Shown: positions 56,166 to 64,000 of the stretch, piece after piece
How positions within the stretch are numbered: the stretch's first letter is position 1
Layout: the number at the start of each line of letters is the position of its first letter
Source: Hydrogenophaga sp.
GTDB lineage: Bacteria; Pseudomonadota; Gammaproteobacteria; Burkholderiales; Burkholderiaceae_C
DNA length: 64,000 nt
Assembly (NCBI RefSeq): GCF_026125785.1
Contig: NZ_JAHCKL010000001.1
Coordinates: forward strand, 66,949 to 130,948
Direction of reading: 5' to 3'
Translations under genes and position numbers: made by a program
The notes under the pieces: generated by a model
The model's database searches: none
Told to the model about the DNA's origin: nothing
Seen by the model: only the letters and a program-made list of their open reading frames with translations

Positions 56166-57212
56166 TCAGGCCTTCTTGCCGTGCTTGGCGATCAGGGCCT
56201 TGGCGGTCTCCAGCAGTTCCTTGCCGTTGAAGCCGCGCTTGTCCATGTCCTGCACCCATTCCACCTCGACCAGGCGCGCCTTGCGCTTGAACTCCTGGGC
56301 CTCGGCCTGCGGGATGGTGTAGATGGTGTTGCCTTGCTTGACGGCAGCCTCGCGGCCGGGGCCGTCGCCGGCCTGCTGCACCTTGCCCAGCCAGCCGGAG
56401 GTCTCGATGCCGGAGTTCTTGTCGATGATGGCCTTCAGGTCCGGCGGCAGCGAGGCGTACTTGTTGCGGTTCATCGCCATCACGAAGGTGGTGGTGTAGA
56501 GCGCGCCGCCAGCGGGTTCGAACTCGCTGTGGAACTTGGTGAGTTCGTGCACCTTGACCGAGGGCACGACTTCCCAGGGGATCACGCAGCCGTCGATCAC
56601 GCCCTTGGACAGCGCGTCGGGGATCTGCGGCAGCGGCATGCCCACGGGCGTGGCGCCCAGATAGCCCAGCATCTTGGTGATCTGGCGGGTCGGGCCGCGC
56701 ACCTTGGAGCCACGCAGGTCCTCGGCCGTCTTGATCAGCTTGCTGCGCATGTGGAACATGCCGGGGCCGTGCACCTGCAGGGCAATGGGGTGCGTGTCCT
56801 TGAACTCGTCCTTGGCAACGGTCTGCACGTACTCCCAGTAGGCCTTGGAGGTCGCTTCGGCGTTGTTCATCATGAACGGCAGCTCGAACACCTCGATGCG
56901 CGGGAAGCGGCCGGGGGTGTTGCCCGGCAAGGTCCAGACGATGTCCACCACGCCGTCGCGCGCCTGGTCGTACAACTGGGCCGGGGAACCACCGAGCTGC
57001 ATGGCGGGGTAGCCTTCGAACTTGATGCGCCCGCCCGAGTCCTTCTCGACCTTGTCCATCCAGGCCTTGTGCATGTTGAGCCACACGTTGGACTGCGGAG
57101 CCATGAAGGTGTGGAACTTGAGCGTGACGCTTTGCTGGGCGAAGCCGGAGAGGGCGGGGGCGCCGAGCGCCACGGCGGCACCGGACTGGAGCAGGGTTCT
57201 GCGCTGGATCAT
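56166..57212 (-). CDS. TRAP transporter solute-binding protein (DctP-type)
   Basis: The 348-residue protein has a signal peptide (MIQRRTLLQSGAAVALGAPALSGFAQQ) and a DctP domain beginning VTLKFHTFMAPQSNVWLNMHKAWMDKVEKDSGGRIKFEGYP. It binds an organic anion in the periplasm for Na+-coupled uptake. The membrane subunits (DctQ/M) are not nearby. It is the last gene before a strong terminator and follows the FAH gene by 109 bases. AGGAGA precedes its start. Confidence 0.93.
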   Translation of the reverse strand: MIQRRTLLQSGAAVALGAPALSGFAQQSVTLKFHTFMAPQSNVWLNMHKAWMDKVEKDSGGRIKFEGYPAMQLGGSPAQLYDQARDGVVDIVWTLPGNTPGRFPRIEVFELPFMMNNAEATSKAYWEYVQTVAKDEFKDTHPIALQVHGPGMFHMRSKLIKTAEDLRGSKVRGPTRQITKMLGYLGATPVGMPLPQIPDALSKGVIDGCVIPWEVVPSVKVHELTKFHSEFEPAGGALYTTTFVMAMNRNKYASLPPDLKAIIDKNSGIETSGWLGKVQQAGDGPGREAAVKQGNTIYTIPQAEAQEFKRKARLVEVEWVQDMDKRGFNGKELLETAKALIAKHGKKA

Positions 57213-57321
57213 GATGAAAGTCTCCTGAGAGGGCTGAGAAAAAGTCGAGCGAGATTAGCTGTGCGACGGGGTATTTCCCAGAGGTCTAACCCTTGGTTGG
57301 TGCCTCGGCGCGTGAAGAAAG

Positions 57322-58020
57322 TCAGGCCACCTTCACCGTGATCGGCGTGAGGCCCTCGACGCCACCGTTCAAGGTGTCGCCCCGGACCACCGCGCCCACG
57401 CCTTCGGGGGTACCGGTGTAGATGAGATCGCCGGGCTGCAGTTCCCAGGCATGCGAGAGATGCTCGATCGTCTCGGCCACATTCCAGATCAGCTTGGCGA
57501 CGTTGCTGCGCTGGCGGTCGCTGCCATTGACCTGCAGCCAGATGGGCGCGTTGTGGATGTCACCGGCCTGTGCCGCCAGCGTGATGGGGCCGATGGGCGC
57601 GGACTTGTCGTAGGCCTTGCCGATGCACCAGGGACGACCCTGCTTCTTCATGTCGGTCTGCAGGTCTCGGCGCGTCATGTCCAGCCCGACGGCGTAGCCG
57701 TAGATGTGGCGGGCGGCGTCTGCGGCGCGGATGTCGCGCCCGCCGGTGCCGATGGCCACCACGAGTTCGATTTCGTGATGCAGGTTGGACGTGAGCGAAG
57801 GGTAGGGGATGGTCGCGGTCTGCCCCGCTTCGGCGACGACGATGGCATCGGCCGGCTTGAGAAAGAAGAAGGGCGGCTCACGGCCGGTGAAGCCCATTTC
57901 CTTGGCGTGGTCCTCGTAGTTGCGGCCCACGCAGTAGATGCGGTGCACGGGAAAGCGCTCGGGGCGGCCCAGCACGGGGACGCTGACAACGGGGGCAGGG
58001 GCGAATGCGTAGGTGGTCAT
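57322..58020 (-). CDS. Fumarylacetoacetate hydrolase family protein
   Basis: The 232-residue protein has the FAH C-terminal fold with [18 protein letters not shown], the metal-binding EIELVVAIG and [24 protein letters not shown], and the final [14 protein letters not shown]. It is closest in look to fumarylpyruvate/acylpyruvate hydrolases that cleave ring-fission products in gentisate-type pathways. It follows the ferredoxin gene by 45 bases, suggesting that the operon ends in C-C hydrolysis of a cleaved aromatic ring. Confidence 0.92.
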   Translation of the reverse strand: MTTYAFAPAPVVSVPVLGRPERFPVHRIYCVGRNYEDHAKEMGFTGREPPFFFLKPADAIVVAEAGQTATIPYPSLTSNLHHEIELVVAIGTGGRDIRAADAARHIYGYAVGLDMTRRDLQTDMKKQGRPWCIGKAYDKSAPIGPITLAAQAGDIHNAPIWLQVNGSDRQRSNVAKLIWNVAETIEHLSHAWELQPGDLIYTGTPEGVGAVVRGDTLNGGVEGLTPITVKVA

Positions 58021-58065
58021 GGTGGCGGGGAGTGCAGGCGCTTGGGCCGGGGGAAGTCAGTGTAC

Positions 58066-58389
58066 TCAGTGTTGGGCGGCTGGCAGCCGCACGACCAGGC
58101 CGTCGTGCTCGGGCTTCAGCGCGATCTGGCAGGAGAGCCGGCTGCCCGCGGTGGGCGGCGTGGCGGCGAAGTCGAGCATGTCGGTCTCGTCGGCCACGGG
58201 CGGCGGCAGGCGCTCGGCCCATGGCGCCTCCACGATCACATGGCAGGTCGCGCAGGTCAGTGTGCCGCCGCAATCGGCGTCGATGCCGGCCACGTCGGCG
58301 TCCACCGCCGCCTTCATGAGGCTCTGGCCGGGCTCGGTCTGTATGTCCTGGGTGCCGCCGTCTTGGCGGATGAAGCGGATGGTGATCAT
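58066..58389 (-). CDS. Adrenodoxin-type 2Fe-2S ferredoxin
   Basis: The 107-residue protein has the ligand pattern C-x5-C-x2-C (DCGGTLTCATCHV, residues ~39-50) and a fourth Cys in LSCQI. It belongs to the putidaredoxin/adrenodoxin group that serves P450s or some Rieske oxygenases. It lies nine bases after the GS-like gene and is the likely electron donor of the Rieske oxygenase at the operon head. No ferredoxin reductase gene is in this operon. Confidence 0.93.
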   Translation of the reverse strand: MITIRFIRQDGGTQDIQTEPGQSLMKAAVDADVAGIDADCGGTLTCATCHVIVEAPWAERLPPPVADETDMLDFAATPPTAGSRLSCQIALKPEHDGLVVRLPAAQH

Positions 58390-58398
58390 GGTGGGGGG

Positions 58399-59874
58399 TC
58401 AGGTTCGGCTGAAGTACTCGCGGCGTTCGAAATCGACTTTGTCCTCGGCGGCGGCGTAGCGGTCGATTTCGTGTTGCTTGATGCGGCAGAAGTAGCGCAC
58501 GAAGTCCGCGCCCAGCCCCGCGCACAGGGCGTCGTCGCCCTGCAGCGCGGCCAGGCCCTCGGCCAGCGTGGCGGGGATTTTCTCGCCTTCGCCCGCGTAA
58601 GGCGCTTCGCAGGCGGGCGGTGGCGTCAGCGCCCCTGCCAGCCCATCCAGCCCCGCATGGATCTGCGCGGCCATGTAGAGGTAGGGGTTGGCCGCTGGCT
58701 CGCCCACGCGGTTCTCGATGCGTGTGGCGCTGTCGCCGGCCGCGCCCACCACGCGCAGCATCGCGCCCCGGTTGTCCTGGCCCCACAGCACCGCCTGGGG
58801 CGCGAGCGCGTTGGGCCGGAAGCGGGCGAAGCCGTTGATGGTGGGTGTGCACAGCACCGTCATGGCGCGCGCGTGCGCCAGCAGGCCGGCCAGCCAGTGC
58901 GCGCCGATGTCGGACAGTGTGTGCCGTGCGTCAGCGGGCGTGCTGCCCGGTGCAGGGGCCTCGCGCACGAAGGCGTTGCGACCGCTGGGCGTGTGCACCA
59001 GCGACTGGTGCAGGTGCCAGCCGCTGGACATGATGTGGGGAAACGGCGGGCGGCACATGAAGGTGGCGTGGTAGCCCGCGCGCCGCAGCGCCTGGCGCAC
59101 CGCGTTACGGAACAGCACCATCTGGTCGGCGGCGGTGAGCGCGTCGGTGGCGTCAAACACCGCCTCCACCTGGCTCGGGCCCAACTCGATCTCCAGCGAC
59201 TGCAGCGGCAGGCCCAGGGCCTGGGCGGTGCGCTGCACGATGCGCAGGGGCTCGTCCGCCAGGTCGGACATGGCCTCGGACTGCAGGTTGTAGCCGGGGT
59301 GGATCATCTCCACCGCGGGCGGCAGGCCAGGCCAGGCGGCGAGTTCGGGGTCCAGTTGCGGGCGGGTGTCGGTGATGCGGTAGATGTGAAACTCGACCTC
59401 CAGCCCGGTCTTCATGCCGTGGCCAGTCTGCGCCAGACGGGCCAGGGCATCCTGCAGCACACGGCGCGTGTCCAGCGGCACCGGAGCCCCATGGGCGAAC
59501 CAGGGCTGGCAGCGCAGCCAGCCGGTTCGCACCAGGCCGGGCAGGACGACGAAGCTGCATGGGTCGGGCAGCAGCACCAGATTGGCCGCGCCGGCAAAAC
59601 CTGGCAGGTCCGCCGCGGCGCCGGGTTCGAACACCTTCCAGGCCGTGCGGTCGGCGGTGTCCTTGAGCATCAGCGTGCCCACCATGCCCACGCCGTCGCG
59701 CAGCGCGCGGATGGCCGCTGCGGCGGTGAGGGTCTTGCCGCGCAGCAGACCATGCGTGTCGCACCAGCCAAAGCGCACCAGTTCGGTGCCACTGGCCTCG
59801 ATGTCCCGGGCCAGATCCAGGCAGGCCTGCTCGCGCACGGCGTCGTGCAGGCCGCAGCGTTCGGCAAAAGTCAT
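58399..59874 (-). CDS. Glutamine synthetase-like ligase (PuuA-type)
   Basis: The 491-residue protein keeps the GS active-site blocks: GLEVEFHIY (E-x-E), EIELGPSQVEAVF, SGWHLHQSL (ATP/metal His), the arginine-containing GQDNRGAMLRV and RIENRVGEPAANPYLYMAA. It differs from housekeeping GlnA in the N-terminus and lacks the adenylylation-site context. Such enzymes join glutamate to an amine (gamma-glutamylpolyamine, gamma-glutamylanilide) or ammonia. Its ATG overlaps the stop of the Rieske gene, so the two act together. Confidence 0.9.
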   Translation of the reverse strand: MTFAERCGLHDAVREQACLDLARDIEASGTELVRFGWCDTHGLLRGKTLTAAAAIRALRDGVGMVGTLMLKDTADRTAWKVFEPGAAADLPGFAGAANLVLLPDPCSFVVLPGLVRTGWLRCQPWFAHGAPVPLDTRRVLQDALARLAQTGHGMKTGLEVEFHIYRITDTRPQLDPELAAWPGLPPAVEMIHPGYNLQSEAMSDLADEPLRIVQRTAQALGLPLQSLEIELGPSQVEAVFDATDALTAADQMVLFRNAVRQALRRAGYHATFMCRPPFPHIMSSGWHLHQSLVHTPSGRNAFVREAPAPGSTPADARHTLSDIGAHWLAGLLAHARAMTVLCTPTINGFARFRPNALAPQAVLWGQDNRGAMLRVVGAAGDSATRIENRVGEPAANPYLYMAAQIHAGLDGLAGALTPPPACEAPYAGEGEKIPATLAEGLAALQGDDALCAGLGADFVRYFCRIKQHEIDRYAAAEDKVDFERREYFSRT

Positions 59875-61688
59875 CCAGACACCTCTGTCCTCCCGGCGCC
59901 CACTTCTGTCGGGCTTGAGCCCGGCTTCTTGGGGTCTGAGTCCGTCTCCGCGCTGGCCGGGGCAGTCTCCGCTCGGACGGCGTGCATCTCCGCTCGCCCT
60001 GAGTTCATCTCAGCTCGGACGGAGTTCATCTCCGCTCGCCCTGGGTTCTTCTCCGTTCGCCCTGAGTTCATCTCCGTTCGGACGGAGCTTATCTCCGCTC
60101 GGATGGAGCTCATCTCCGTTCGCCCTGAGCTTGTCGAAGGGTTGGCCTGGACCTGTGGAGGGGCTTCGACAGGCTCAGCCCGAACGGAGGGTACCTCAGC
60201 CCGAACGGGAGGAACCTCAGCCCGAACGGTGGGTGCCTCAGCCCGAACGGGGAATGCCTCAGCTCGGGCGGAGAGTGCCTCAGCCCGGGCGGGAGCTGGC
60301 TCAGTCTGAGTGGGAACCGACTCGGCCCGGGTGAGGGCGTCGCCACCGTACCAGGGCGCGCCCTCTCGCTTGCTGCGCACCGAGTCCTGCCACCAGGCGT
60401 GCCAGTCGCCGGCCGGGGCGATGCCGTCGACCGTGTCCGGTCCCCTTATGGCGTCGAACAGCCCGGGGTCGCCGATGCCGGGCGGCATGCCGCCGTTTTC
60501 CACTGTGTCGATGGCCTGCTGGAGCAGGCGGCGGTTGGCCATGATGACCTTGTCGGTGGTGCCCAGGTGCTCGCGCGTGCGGTCCTGGATGGCGCCCATG
60601 CTTTCGCAGGCCCATTGGTCGTGCACGTTGATGTCGTCCTCACCCATGCCCAGGTAGGTGCGGCTCTGCTGCTCCTCGGGGTTGAAGCCCCAGTGGTTGT
60701 GTTTGCCGGACTTGGGGATGTAGTCGGGCAGGGTCACGGCCTGCAGCCGCTGTTGGCGCATGGCCTCCTTGTCCACCGGGCCGTCGAAGCTGGTGAAGAA
60801 CGCATACCAGTAGTTGCGGGTGTCATCGACCGGCACGTGCATCTGCGTGATGGTCATGGTCTCTGACAAGGGAATCACGAAGGTCTGCGGGAACACCGCG
60901 TTGGTGACGCGCACATGGGTGAGCTCGTCGGTCATCGGCCGCAGCGCGGTGAGCTGCAGGCCATAGGCCTTGGCTTCGAAGGAGATCTGCGGCTGGCCGA
61001 ACTCGCGCATCACCCGGGTCATCGGCCAGCGCTCGCCACCGACCTCGCCCACGCTGGCGCCGCGAAACTGCTTGCCGTAGCTGTCGTCGAGCGAGGCGTC
61101 GTTGAAGAAGCGGTGCAGGTAGGAAGCGTGCGCCGGGTCGATGCCGACCTCGAACGACTGCAGCCAGTTGCAATGCCACAGGCCCTTGAACGCGAAGGTG
61201 TGCGTGGCCGGCGCGGTGAAACAATCCAGCGCTGGCAGAGGTGGCGGCACCGCGCCTTGCGGGCCGAACCAGCCAAACAGCACGCCCGAGCGCTCCTGCA
61301 GAGGGTAGCTGCGCTGGCGGATGCGGGTGCACAAGGTGCTGCCGGGAGGTTCGGCGGGTGTTTCGATGCACTGCCCCGTGGCGTCGAATTTCCAGCCATG
61401 GAAGGGACAGCGCAGGCCATCGCCCTCGTTGCGGCCGTACGCGAGGTCGGCGCCCCGGTGCGGGCAGTCGCGGTCCAGCAGGCCGTAGCCGCCCTGGGCA
61501 TCGCGGAACAGCACGAAGTCCTGGCCCAGCACACGCACCGGTTTGACCGGCCGCACCGCCATGCGCGGGTCCAGCGCAGGGTCGAATTCGTCGAGCAGGG
61601 CCACCGGCTGCCAATAGCGGCGCAGCAGCTCTCCGCCCGGGGTGCCTGGGCCGACCTGGGTCAGGCGCTGGTTGAGTTCGGCTTTCAT
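59871..61688 (-). CDS. Rieske oxygenase with repeat-built C-terminal tail
   Basis: ATG 61688 gives 605 residues. The Rieske 2Fe-2S ligands are C75-x-H77 and C94-x2-H97. The mononuclear iron site is H187, H192 (DPAHASYLH) and probably D357. The catalytic part resembles phthalate 4,5-dioxygenase-type alpha subunits and ends near residue 450. Residues 457-574 are 7-residue repeats of the form xxxVRAE, encoded by exact 21-bp repeats, and look non-catalytic. It heads the operon with the GS-like ligase and ferredoxin and faces the GntR gene. Confidence 0.92.
   Translation of the reverse strand: MKAELNQRLTQVGPGTPGGELLRRYWQPVALLDEFDPALDPRMAVRPVKPVRVLGQDFVLFRDAQGGYGLLDRDCPHRGADLAYGRNEGDGLRCPFHGWKFDATGQCIETPAEPPGSTLCTRIRQRSYPLQERSGVLFGWFGPQGAVPPPLPALDCFTAPATHTFAFKGLWHCNWLQSFEVGIDPAHASYLHRFFNDASLDDSYGKQFRGASVGEVGGERWPMTRVMREFGQPQISFEAKAYGLQLTALRPMTDELTHVRVTNAVFPQTFVIPLSETMTITQMHVPVDDTRNYWYAFFTSFDGPVDKEAMRQQRLQAVTLPDYIPKSGKHNHWGFNPEEQQSRTYLGMGEDDINVHDQWACESMGAIQDRTREHLGTTDKVIMANRRLLQQAIDTVENGGMPPGIGDPGLFDAIRGPDTVDGIAPAGDWHAWWQDSVRSKREGAPWYGGDALTRAESVPTQTEPAPARAEALSARAEAFPVRAEAPTVRAEVPPVRAEVPSVRAEPVEAPPQVQANPSTSSGRTEMSSIRAEISSVRTEMNSGRTEKNPGRAEMNSVRAEMNSGRAEMHAVRAETAPASAETDSDPKKPGSSPTEVGAGRTEVSG
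59967..60134 (-). repeat. Left array: eight 21-bp repeats
   Basis: Eight contiguous units of exactly 21 bp begin CTCCGCTCG or CTCCGTTCG (one CTCAGCTCG) on the plus strand, with alternating GGACGGAG and CCCTGAG middles. The last unit runs into the left REP arm. On the coding strand each encodes a RAE- or RTE-containing heptapeptide. Confidence 0.9.
60126..60186. repeat. Central REP-like hairpin
   Basis: CTGAGCTTGTCGAAGG and CTTCGACAGGCTCAG pair around a 23-base GC-rich loop. The motif (GTTCGCCCTGAGC.../...GGCTCAGCCCGAAC) is a dispersed REP family in Comamonadaceae and relatives. Confidence 0.8.
60174..60320 (-). repeat. Right array: seven 21-bp repeats
   Basis: Seven contiguous units of exactly 21 bp begin CTCAGCCCGAACGG, decaying to CTCAGCTCGGGCGG and CTCAGTCTGAGTGG away from the centre. 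Their orientation mirrors the left array around the central hairpin. Confidence 0.9.
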
Positions 61689-61742
61689 CGTGAGGCTCCA
61701 GGGTGGTTGCGCCGTGACCGGCAAAACGGTATCCCATTTTTT

Positions 61743-61763
61743 TGATTCAGTGTACATTCTGGC
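61743..61763. promoter_or_regulatory. Candidate GntR/FCD operator
   Basis: The 78-base divergent region contains GATTCAGTGTACATTCTGG with the central palindrome TGTACA (61751-61756), immediately before the regulator ATG. FCD-type GntR proteins bind short palindromes of this kind. Confidence 0.35.
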
Positions 61764-61766
61764 GGC

Positions 61767-62486
61767 ATGAGCTTGCAAGAAACCGTGTTGATGCAGTTGC
61801 GCGACCAGATCCTGAGCGGCGGCTTCGCTCCGGGTGAGCGGCTGGCTGAACAGCAGTTGGCCGAGCGGCTGGGCGCCTCGCGCACACCGGTGCGCGCCGC
61901 GCTGGTGACGCTGGAGCAGGAGGGGTTGGTCGAGGCCAACGAGACCGGCAAGTACCTGGTGCGCCAGTTCACGGCGCAGGAAGTGATCGATGCCATCGCC
62001 GTGCGTGGCCACCTGGAGGGCATGGCGGCGCGGCTGGTGGCCGAGCACGGGGTGTCGCGCCAGTTGCAGGGCCAGTTGCAGGCCTGCCTGGACGAGGGCG
62101 ACCGCCTGCTGGCGGACGACCCTCTGACCATGGAGAGCTACGCCGACTACGCTTTGATGAACGACCGCTTCCACGCGCTGCTGCTGGAGGCCAGTGGCAA
62201 CCGTGCCCTGCAGCGCGCGGTGGCGCTCAACGACAAGCTGCCGTTCGCGCCGGCCTCGGCCATGCTGCCGATGCAGGGGACGATGGCCCAGGACCGCGAC
62301 TGGATGATCTACGCCCACCGGCAGCACCACATGCTGTTCGACGCCCTGCGCCGTGGTGAAAGTGCGCGCGCCCAGGCCCTGGCGGTGGAGCACACCGAGG
62401 TGGCGCAGATGAACATGCGGCTGGCGCTGGAGCGCCGCGCGGAGTCCGAGCGTGTGCTGCCGGGTATCCGCCTGGTGGTGGGCTGA
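61767..62486 (+). CDS. GntR-family (FCD) regulator
   Basis: The 239-residue protein has the GntR winged helix at residues ~10-75 (GERLAEQQLAERLGASRTPVRAALVTLEQEGLV). An all-helical FCD ligand domain follows, with metal-binding-like D and H residues (NDRFHALLLEAS). It is divergent from the Rieske operon and most likely represses it until a carboxylic acid inducer binds. Confidence 0.93.
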   Translation: MSLQETVLMQLRDQILSGGFAPGERLAEQQLAERLGASRTPVRAALVTLEQEGLVEANETGKYLVRQFTAQEVIDAIAVRGHLEGMAARLVAEHGVSRQLQGQLQACLDEGDRLLADDPLTMESYADYALMNDRFHALLLEASGNRALQRAVALNDKLPFAPASAMLPMQGTMAQDRDWMIYAHRQHHMLFDALRRGESARAQALAVEHTEVAQMNMRLALERRAESERVLPGIRLVVG

Positions 62487-62528
62487 ACGCGCGGCGGACG
62501 CCCATCCCGGGGGGTGTATCGTGCGGGG

Positions 62529-64000
62529 ATGAGTCCCGAAACCGAACAGGACGCGTCCGGCCGCGCCACCTTGGCGCTGCGTCGCGTGGCCATCGACACC
62601 TACGGTGAGAACGTGGCCTACCTGCACCGCGACTGCGAGGTCTACCGCGCCGAAGGCTTTCAGGCGCTGGCCAAGGTGGAGGTGCGGGCCAATGGCCGGG
62701 CCATCCTGGCCACGCTCAACGTGGTGGACGACCCGGCCATCGTGCAGAACTGCGAGCTCGGGCTGTCTGAGGACGCGTTCGAACAGCTGGGCGTCGCCGA
62801 TGGCCACCCGGTGTCGGTGGCGCAGGCCGAACCGCCCGAGTCGATTCCGGCGCTGTTCCGCAAGGTGGGCGGCGAGCGCCTGGGGCGCGAGGACTTTGCC
62901 GCCATCGTGCGCGACATCGCTCAGCGGCGCTATTCCAAGATCGAGCTCACCGCCTTCGTGGTGGCCTGCAACCGAGGCGAACTGGACCGCGAGGAGGTGT
63001 ATTTCCTGACCGAGGCCATGGTGCAGAGCGGCCGCAGGCTGGACTGGCACGAGCCCCTGGTGGTGGACAAGCACTGCATCGGCGGCATTCCCGGCAACCG
63101 CACCTCCATGCTGGTGGTGCCCATCGTCTCGGCTTATGGCCTGGTGTTTCCCAAGACCTCCTCGCGCGCCATCACGTCCCCGGCGGGCACGGCCGACACC
63201 ATGGCGGTTCTGGCCAATGTGGAGCTGCCCTTCGAACAGCTCACCGGCATCGTGCGCGAGCACCGGGGCTGTCTGGCCTGGGGCGGCACGGCGGACCTGT
63301 CGCCGGCCGACGACGTGCTGATCGCCGTGGAGCGGCCGTTGTCCATCGACTCGCCGGGGCAGATGGTCGCCTCCATCCTCTCCAAGAAAATCGCCGCCGG
63401 TGCCACCCATCTGGTGCTGGACATCCCCATCGGCCCCACCGCCAAGGTGCGCTCCATGCCAGAGGCGCAGCGTCTGCGCCGCCTGTTCGAGTACGTGGCG
63501 CAGCGCATGAACCTCTCGCTGGACGTGGTCATCACCGACGGCCGGCAGCCCATCGGGCGCGGCGTGGGCCCGGTGCTGGAGGCGCGCGATGTGATGCAGG
63601 TGCTGGAGAACGATCCGCAGGCCTGCGACGACTTGCGGCAGAAGTCGCTGCGTCTGGCCGGCAGGCTCATCGAGTGCAGCCCCGATGTGCGCGGCGGCGA
63701 TGGCTACGGCATCGCGCGCGACATCCTCGAATCCGGCCGGGCGTTGACCCAGATGCGCGCCATCGTGCAGGCGCAGGGCGCGCGGGGTTTCGACCACCAC
63801 CACCCGCCGCTGGGCGCGCTGGTGCAGGAGGTGCGGGCGCCGGTGGCGGGTGTGGTCACCGGTATCGACAACCTTCAGATCGCGCAGGTGGCGCGCCTGG
63901 CCGGTGCGCCCAAGGTGCCGGGCGCTGGCGTCGACCTGCAGGTGCGGTTGGGCGAAACCGTGGCCGCGGGTGGGGTGCTCTACCGCGTTCATGCCAACTA
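62529..64000 (+). CDS. Archaeal-type thymidine/AMP phosphorylase, 3' truncated
   Basis: ATG 62529 opens a frame of 490 residues still open at the window edge. An N-terminal AMP-phosphorylase-type extension (residues 1-~95) is followed by the pyrimidine phosphorylase core. The core has [35 protein letters not shown] (phosphate/sugar site) and [24 protein letters not shown]. It is longer at the N-terminus than DeoA. Family members phosphorolyse AMP or pyrimidine nucleosides. The gene follows the GntR gene by 42 bases but its link to that regulon is unproven. Confidence 0.92.
   Translation, partial: MSPETEQDASGRATLALRRVAIDTYGENVAYLHRDCEVYRAEGFQALAKVEVRANGRAILATLNVVDDPAIVQNCELGLSEDAFEQLGVADGHPVSVAQAEPPESIPALFRKVGGERLGREDFAAIVRDIAQRRYSKIELTAFVVACNRGELDREEVYFLTEAMVQSGRRLDWHEPLVVDKHCIGGIPGNRTSMLVVPIVSAYGLVFPKTSSRAITSPAGTADTMAVLANVELPFEQLTGIVREHRGCLAWGGTADLSPADDVLIAVERPLSIDSPGQMVASILSKKIAAGATHLVLDIPIGPTAKVRSMPEAQRLRRLFEYVAQRMNLSLDVVITDGRQPIGRGVGPVLEARDVMQVLENDPQACDDLRQKSLRLAGRLIECSPDVRGGDGYGIARDILESGRALTQMRAIVQAQGARGFDHHHPPLGALVQEVRAPVAGVVTGIDNLQIAQVARLAGAPKVPGAGVDLQVRLGETVAAGGVLYRVHAN

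Noticed and set aside
57451-60309. A 952-codon plus-strand frame opposite the FAH, ferredoxin and GS-like genes
   Set aside because: It is antisense to three well-recognised families; its repeat-like end (ISARTE units) is just the other strand of the 21-bp arrays.
59967-60320. CRISPR array
   Set aside because: Unit length is 21 bp with no unique spacers, the units are contiguous and in frame inside a gene, and no cas gene is present.
59871-63992. A 1373-codon open frame on the minus strand covering the GntR and phosphorylase genes
   Set aside because: Only the part from ATG 61688 down is Rieske oxygenase; the rest is the high-GC antisense of two clear plus-strand genes.

Overview
The window is high-GC (roughly two thirds G+C by eye), densely coding DNA from a beta-proteobacterium. 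The block ispG-hisS-yfgM-bamB-der-hfq-hflX-hflK-hflC-hisZ-purA is the usual Burkholderiales order. Short-chain chromate transporter halves, a MarR-GNAT fusion, orphan Bug/TRAP binding proteins and the interspersed CTCAGCCCGAACGG-type repeats point to Comamonadaceae (Hydrogenophaga/Acidovorax-like). This placement is by recognition only; no database was searched.

Layout. 1-14.0 kb is a co-directional housekeeping block: isoprenoid synthesis, histidyl-tRNA synthetase and its paralogue HisZ, outer-membrane assembly, ribosome GTPases, RNA chaperone, membrane protease regulators, purine synthesis, a phosphoribosyltransferase and a cystathionine beta-lyase-type enzyme. 14.0-25.4 kb is a catabolic operon facing a divergent LysR gene: enoyl-CoA hydratase, CoA-transferase, two dissimilar acyl-CoA dehydrogenases, Zn-alcohol dehydrogenase, flavin/2Fe-2S reductase, cytochrome P450, aldehyde dehydrogenase and a Bug-type binding protein. 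Read together it suggests P450 hydroxylation of a methyl or alicyclic carbon, oxidation to an acid, CoA activation and beta-oxidation. 25.4-31.7 kb holds mnmH, an SGNH esterase with its divergent YbbA-like ATPase, a thioredoxin, two multi-haem cytochromes and a divergent MocR regulator.

31.70-33.98 kb is a foreign-looking, less GC-rich insert bounded by a perfect 13-bp inverted repeat. It carries an ECF41 sigma factor, its likely target (an AhpD-like carboxymuconolactone decarboxylase preceded by an exact TGTCACA-N16-CGTC promoter), a truncated SRAP gene and a decayed IS5-like transposase. rlmB starts immediately after it. 34.0-43.4 kb carries rlmB, a sirtuin, a chromate transporter pair, a MarR-GNAT protein, and a fatty-acid/PHA-type set (SDR reductase, FadB/J-like multifunctional protein, thiolase, divergent acyl-CoA dehydrogenase). 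43.4-47.4 kb has an ABC ATPase, GspB- and ExeA-like secretion factors and a bactofilin.

47.4-50.8 kb is an aromatic hydroxylase locus: an MhpA-like FAD monooxygenase, a 62-residue protein and a MarR regulator, with paired operator-like sites in the promoter and a divergent enoyl-CoA hydratase. 50.8-56.1 kb is mixed: a YgiQ radical SAM protein, a CSD-DUF1294 protein, an MFS transporter and a NUDIX hydrolase. 56.1-61.7 kb is a minus-strand operon ending in a clear intrinsic terminator: Rieske oxygenase, glutamine-synthetase-like ligase, 2Fe-2S ferredoxin, FAH-family hydrolase and TRAP binding protein, with a divergent GntR/FCD regulator. The 3' end of its Rieske gene is built from two arms of exact 21-bp repeats. 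The window ends inside an archaeal-type thymidine/AMP phosphorylase gene.

The strongest candidates for undescribed biology are the P450 plus separate phthalate-dioxygenase-reductase-type operon, the Rieske/GS-like operon, and the transposon-bounded ECF41 module.
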